Shown here: positions 5,042 through 7,784 of the stretch, one piece after another
How the letters are laid out: every line of letters starts with the position of its first letter
Numbering within the stretch: the first letter of the stretch is position 1
Assembly (NCBI GenBank): GCA_937942965.1
Contig: CALDGN010000249.1
Location: 1-7,784 of the forward strand
Direction: 5' to 3'
DNA: 7,784 nt
Origin: an uncultured Acidimicrobiales bacterium
GTDB taxonomy: Bacteria; Actinomycetota; Acidimicrobiia; Acidimicrobiales; UBA10347
The notes under the pieces: generated by a model
Databases searched by the model: none
What the model saw: the letters and a program-made list of their open reading frames with translations, nothing else
What the model was told of the DNA's origin: nothing
Program-made: the position numbers and the translations under genes

Positions 5042-6724
5042 CTAGTTGGCGAAACGCCCGGCAGTTGGGGCCCGGTACACGTCGGCGTCGTCGGGTGGCA
5101 ATAGCTCGTTGCCGAGGATCATGTCGGCGGCACGTTCGGCGATCATCATCGTCGGCGCATAGATGTTGCCGTTGGTCACGGCAGGCATGACCGAAGCATC
5201 GACGACCCGGAGGCCTTGGGTGCCGTGAACCCGCATGGTTGCCGGATCGACGACCGCCATCGCATCGGTCCCCATGCGAGCCGTGCAGGACGGGTGCAGC
5301 GCGGTCTCGGCATCTTTGGCGACCCACTCGAGAATCTCTTCGTCGGTCTCGACCGAAGGACCCGGCGACACCTCGCCGTCGTTGTACGGGGCGAACGCAG
5401 GTTGGTTCAAGACGTCGCGGGCGGTGCGCACGGCTTCGATCCATTCCTTGCGATCGTTCTCGGTCGACAGGTAGTTGAACTGCACGGCCGGATGCTTCTT
5501 GGGGTTGGTCGACGTGATCTTCACGGTGCCGCGCACATCGCTGTACATCGGCCCGATGTGGACCTGGTAGCCGTGGTCGCCCTCGGGCGAGCTGCCGTCG
5601 TAGCGAATGGCGATCGGCAAGAAGTGGAACATCAGGTTCGGGTACTCGACGTCGTCATTGCTGCGCAGGAACGCGCCGGCTTCGAAGTGGTTCGTCGCCG
5701 CCGGGCCGCGACGGGCGAGCCACTGCAGGCCGATGATCGGCATGCGCCACTTGGCGAGGTACGGCTGCATCGAGACGGGTTCTTTGCACTTGTACTGGAT
5801 GTAGACCTCGAGGTGGTCTTGCAGATTCTCGCCGACCCCGGGAAGCGCGGATACGACGTCGATGCCAAGCTCACGGAGGTGGTCGGGATCGCCGACGCCA
5901 GAGAGCTGCAGGAGCTGAGGTGAGTTGAAGGCACCGCCGCAGCTGATGATCTCGTTGCCGCGCACGGTGCGTGTGCGGCGGCCGCGTCGGACCTCGACCC
6001 CGACGGCCCGGTTGCCTTCGAACACGATGCGGTCCGCCTGCGCCAACGTGACGAGGGTGAGGTTTGGCCGATCGAGCACCGGGTGCAGATAGGCGCGAGC
6101 TGCGCTCATCCGACGGCCGCGGACCAGGTTCTTGTCGAAGACCGAGAAGCCTTCTTGCTGGAACCCGTTCACGTCGTCGGTGCGGTGATAGCCGGCCTGA
6201 GGTCCGGCTTCGAGCCACGCGTCGAACAGTGGGTTTGCGGCCGGGCCGGTTTCGAGCTGGAGAGGGCCCTCGTCGCCGCGCCAGTCATCGCCGCCCACGA
6301 GGCGGTTCTCCATCCGCTTGAAGTACGGCAGGCAATGGGCGTAGTCCCAGTCGGCCATACCGTCGGCGGCCGCCCACTTGTCGTAGTCCATCGGGTTGCC
6401 CCGCTGGAAGATCATGCCGTTGATGCTGCTCGACCCGCCGAGCACCTTGCCGCGTGCGTGGTACACCCGACGTCCGCCCATGTGGGGCTCGGGTTCGCTC
6501 TCGTATTTCCAGTCGTAGAAGCGGCTGCCGATCGGATAGGTCAGCGCGGCTGGCATGTGGATGAAGACGTCCCACTTCCAGTCCTTGCGTCCAGCTTCGA
6601 GGACCAAGACCTTGTTGGCCGGGTCGGCGCTCAGGCGATTGGCCAGCGCACAGCCCGCGCTGCCGCCACCAATGATGATGAAGTCCCACTGGGTGTCCGC
6701 CCACTGTGTGCGCTTCGATGCCAT
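5042..6724 (-). CDS. betA: Choline dehydrogenase-like GMC oxidoreductase (BetA type)
   Basis: The 560-residue protein is a full-length glucose-methanol-choline flavoenzyme. It has the FAD-binding GGGSAG (19-24) with acidic Glu43 ending the second strand, GMC signature 1 around GKVLGGSSSINGMIFQRG (92-109), signature 2 around GAFNSPQLLQLSGVG (264-278), active-site His477 in ETALHPSC (473-480) and the late Asn in TNGNIYAP (517-524). Segments such as GPAATNHFEAGAFL (340-353), HFLPIAIRYDGS (367-378) and PMYSDVRG (392-399) are characteristic of BetA choline dehydrogenases, which oxidise choline to betaine aldehyde, usually membrane-associated, for glycine betaine synthesis. Other alcohol-oxidising GMC enzymes share the fold, so choline remains a family-based inference. 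I chose the ATG at 6722-6724 because GAGGGGG precedes it by five bases; an in-frame GTG at 6748 would add eight residues but has no ribosome site. No betaine aldehyde dehydrogenase or choline transporter gene is adjacent. Confidence 0.9.
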   Translation of the reverse strand: MASKRTQWADTQWDFIIIGGGSAGCALANRLSADPANKVLVLEAGRKDWKWDVFIHMPAALTYPIGSRFYDWKYESEPEPHMGGRRVYHARGKVLGGSSSINGMIFQRGNPMDYDKWAAADGMADWDYAHCLPYFKRMENRLVGGDDWRGDEGPLQLETGPAANPLFDAWLEAGPQAGYHRTDDVNGFQQEGFSVFDKNLVRGRRMSAARAYLHPVLDRPNLTLVTLAQADRIVFEGNRAVGVEVRRGRRTRTVRGNEIISCGGAFNSPQLLQLSGVGDPDHLRELGIDVVSALPGVGENLQDHLEVYIQYKCKEPVSMQPYLAKWRMPIIGLQWLARRGPAATNHFEAGAFLRSNDDVEYPNLMFHFLPIAIRYDGSSPEGDHGYQVHIGPMYSDVRGTVKITSTNPKKHPAVQFNYLSTENDRKEWIEAVRTARDVLNQPAFAPYNDGEVSPGPSVETDEEILEWVAKDAETALHPSCTARMGTDAMAVVDPATMRVHGTQGLRVVDASVMPAVTNGNIYAPTMMIAERAADMILGNELLPPDDADVYRAPTAGRFAN

Positions 6725-6729
6725 TGCTA

Positions 6730-6736
6730 CCCCCTC
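6730..6736 (-). promoter_or_regulatory. Ribosome binding site of betA
   Basis: GAGGGGG on the minus strand is followed by five bases (TAGCA) and the ATG at 6724. This purine run is the strongest Shine-Dalgarno in the window and decides the start against the upstream GTG at 6748. Confidence 0.7.
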
Positions 6737-6765
6737 AGCCAGCTGCACAGAAACCGTCCAGCGGG

Positions 6766-6771
6766 TACAGT
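6766..6771 (+). promoter_or_regulatory. -10 box of the TetR gene (leaderless transcript)
   Basis: TACAGT fits the actinobacterial TAnnnT -10 pattern and lies seven bases before the GTG at 6779. A transcript starting at the usual distance would begin at or next to the GTG, that is, a leaderless mRNA. There is no Shine-Dalgarno before this GTG, which agrees. A good -35 hexamer is not visible. Confidence 0.5.
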
Positions 6772-6772
6772 A
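6767..6772 (-). promoter_or_regulatory. Candidate -10 box of betA
   Basis: TACTGT on the minus strand (TAnnnT pattern) overlaps the divergent TetR-gene -10 by five bases because the core TACAGTA is nearly self-complementary. A start about seven bases downstream would give a leader of roughly 35 bases that contains the GAGGGGG ribosome site. No convincing -35 is seen, so this is tentative. Confidence 0.35.
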
Positions 6773-6778
6773 AATCTC

Positions 6779-7375
6779 GTGACTGAATCTAGCCGAGGCG
6801 AACCGGCTTCTGCACCGGCCAATCCGAAACCGGGATCGAAGGCGGCCCGGACTCGCCGTGCTCTGCTCGATGCCGCGGCGTCGGTGATCCAGACCGACGG
6901 CGTCGCCAACCTCACGCTCGAACGCGTCGCCGCTTCAGCACAGGTCTCGAAGGGCGGCCTGCTCTACCACTACCGGACCAAGCAGGATCTGTTGAACGCA
7001 CTGCTCGACGACACGCTCCGACAGGCCGACTCTGGGCTAGAGGATCTCGCAACCGAGTCGGGGCGCGAACGCGGCGCATTCGCCCACGCCTACCTCGACT
7101 TCGTCCGCAGTCGCAGCCATCGCGACGGCACGGCCGCTGGCGTGCTCGCCGCGGCCGCGCTCGACGAAGGCGATCTGACGATCGCGCAGCGGCAGTTCTC
7201 CTCCTGGCAACAACGGCTGCTTGAGCACGACGGCCTCGACGAAACCGCCGCACTGCTCGCCCGAGTCGTCGGCGATGGCCTGTGGCTCATTGACCTGTTC
7301 GACCTCGCCCCACCCGATGATCGCCAGCGAGCAGCGCTGCTCGATCACGTCGGGCGACTCATCGACGACGCCTAG
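6779..7375 (+). CDS. TetR-family transcriptional regulator
   Basis: The 198-residue protein has a disordered N-terminus (about 1-20), then the TetR DNA-binding domain: ARTRRALLDAAASVIQTDG (23-41), the helix-turn-helix TLERVAASAQVSKGGLLYHY (46-65) and the following RTKQDLL. The C-terminal part (about 80-198) is helical and variable, as expected for ligand binding and dimerisation. The GGLLYHY recognition helix type is common in TetR repressors of efflux or catabolic genes; it is not close to the BetI recognition helix as I know it, so I do not name it betI. It is divergent from the choline dehydrogenase with 54 bases between starts, which suggests it controls that gene and itself. The GTG at 6779 sits at the predicted transcription start. 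The frame is open far upstream, but that region is antisense to betA. DUF4126 follows after nine bases. Confidence 0.9.
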   Translation: MTESSRGEPASAPANPKPGSKAARTRRALLDAAASVIQTDGVANLTLERVAASAQVSKGGLLYHYRTKQDLLNALLDDTLRQADSGLEDLATESGRERGAFAHAYLDFVRSRSHRDGTAAGVLAAAALDEGDLTIAQRQFSSWQQRLLEHDGLDETAALLARVVGDGLWLIDLFDLAPPDDRQRAALLDHVGRLIDDA

Positions 7376-7377
7376 GG
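7374..7377 (+). promoter_or_regulatory. Ribosome binding site of the DUF4126 gene, overlapping the TetR stop
   Basis: AGGG begins inside the TAG stop of the TetR gene (7373-7375) and is seven bases before the GTG at 7385. That arrangement suggests translational coupling of the two genes. Confidence 0.5.
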
Positions 7378-7384
7378 TGGCTCG

Positions 7385-7784
7385 GTGGCTGAGATCGGAA
7401 TGCTCGCTGGCTCGGGATGGGCTGCCGGCCTGAACCTGTGGTCGGTCGGCCTTGTGCTTGGCATCGCCGGGCGACTCGACCTCGCCGACTCACCCGAGGT
7501 CTTCGAGCGCTGGTGGGTCTTACTTCTGCTGGGCGTGCTCTATGTTTTCGAGTTCTTCGTCGACAAGATCCCGCTCATCGACAGTGCCTGGGACATCGTC
7601 TCCACGATCATCCGCCCGGTCGGAGCTGCACTGATCGGGCTCGCCATTGCCCAAGACGGCGACATCTCTGGCATCACAGCAATGGTGACATCGGGCGGTT
7701 TCGCACTGACGAGCCACGGTGCCAAGGCTGCCGTCCGCGCCCTCATCAACATGTCGCCCGAGCCAATCTCGAACTGGATCGCGT
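7385..7784 (+). CDS. DUF4126 membrane protein, N-terminal 133 residues (cut by right edge)
   Basis: The reading frame starts at GTG 7385-7387 (first possible start, since the TetR stop TAG is in the same frame 12 bases upstream) and runs off the window without a stop. The sequence matches DUF4126 as I know that family: AGSGWAAGLNLWSVGLVLGI near the N-terminus, FEFFVDKIPLIDSAWDIV (55-72), IIRPVGAALIGLA (75-87) and SHGAKAAVRALINMSPEPISNW (landmarks SHGAKAA 110-116 and SPEPISNW 124-131). Hydrophobic segments lie near residues 5-28, 43-59, 71-90 and 95-110, so it is an integral membrane protein. The function of the family is not established. It is probably co-transcribed with the TetR gene. Confidence 0.85.
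   Translation, partial: MAEIGMLAGSGWAAGLNLWSVGLVLGIAGRLDLADSPEVFERWWVLLLLGVLYVFEFFVDKIPLIDSAWDIVSTIIRPVGAALIGLAIAQDGDISGITAMVTSGGFALTSHGAKAAVRALINMSPEPISNWIA

Noticed and set aside
5216..5923. Plus-strand open frame of 235 codons inside betA
   Set aside because: It lies wholly opposite conserved BetA motifs, and its translation is composition-driven without recognisable motifs.
6083..6778. N-terminal extension of the TetR frame across the betA region
   Set aside because: The upstream part is antisense to conserved BetA sequence; TetR homology starts shortly after the GTG at 6779, which also sits at a leaderless promoter position.

Overview
The window looks like ordinary chromosome from a high-GC actinobacterium. 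GC-rich wobble positions, GTG starts, weak or absent Shine-Dalgarno sites, a probable leaderless promoter and the protein families present (FadE-associated phosphotransferase, actinobacterial-type GH13 glucosidase, BetA-like dehydrogenase) fit Actinomycetota. The overall flavour recalls Acidimicrobiia such as Ilumatobacter, but that placement is an impression, not a demonstrated result.

Layout. Most of the window (1-6724) is a run of minus-strand genes. In transcription order they are: a choline dehydrogenase-like GMC flavoenzyme (5042-6724); a 159-bp gap with an inverted repeat; a PAS-PAS-GGDEF diguanylate cyclase (3656-4882); an aminoglycoside-phosphotransferase-like kinase (2570-3616); a GH13 alpha-glucosidase (875-2488); a PaaI-type hotdog thioesterase (450-860); a hairpin that looks like a terminator (411-436); and the N-terminal part of a PAS-domain protein leaving the left edge (278 down to 1). 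On the plus strand, divergent from the flavoenzyme, lie a TetR-family regulator (6779-7375) and, 9 bases after its stop, a DUF4126 membrane protein cut by the right edge (7385-7784).

How the genes may work together. The TetR gene and the choline dehydrogenase gene share a 54-bp divergent promoter region whose candidate -10 boxes overlap, so autoregulation plus control of the dehydrogenase is the simplest model. The cyclase, kinase, glucosidase and thioesterase are closely spaced (gaps of 39, 81 and 14 bases) and could be one transcript ending at the hairpin at 411-436. They do not form a recognisable pathway: c-di-GMP signalling, small-molecule phosphorylation, oligosaccharide hydrolysis and acyl-CoA hydrolysis are all represented.

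I see no mobile element, CRISPR array, rRNA or tRNA, and no convincing new biological system. The most interesting signals are non-coding or at residue level: a nested hairpin ending one base before the glucosidase start codon, the overlapping divergent promoters with a leaderless regulator mRNA, and a cyclase with lysine in place of the inhibitory-site arginine.
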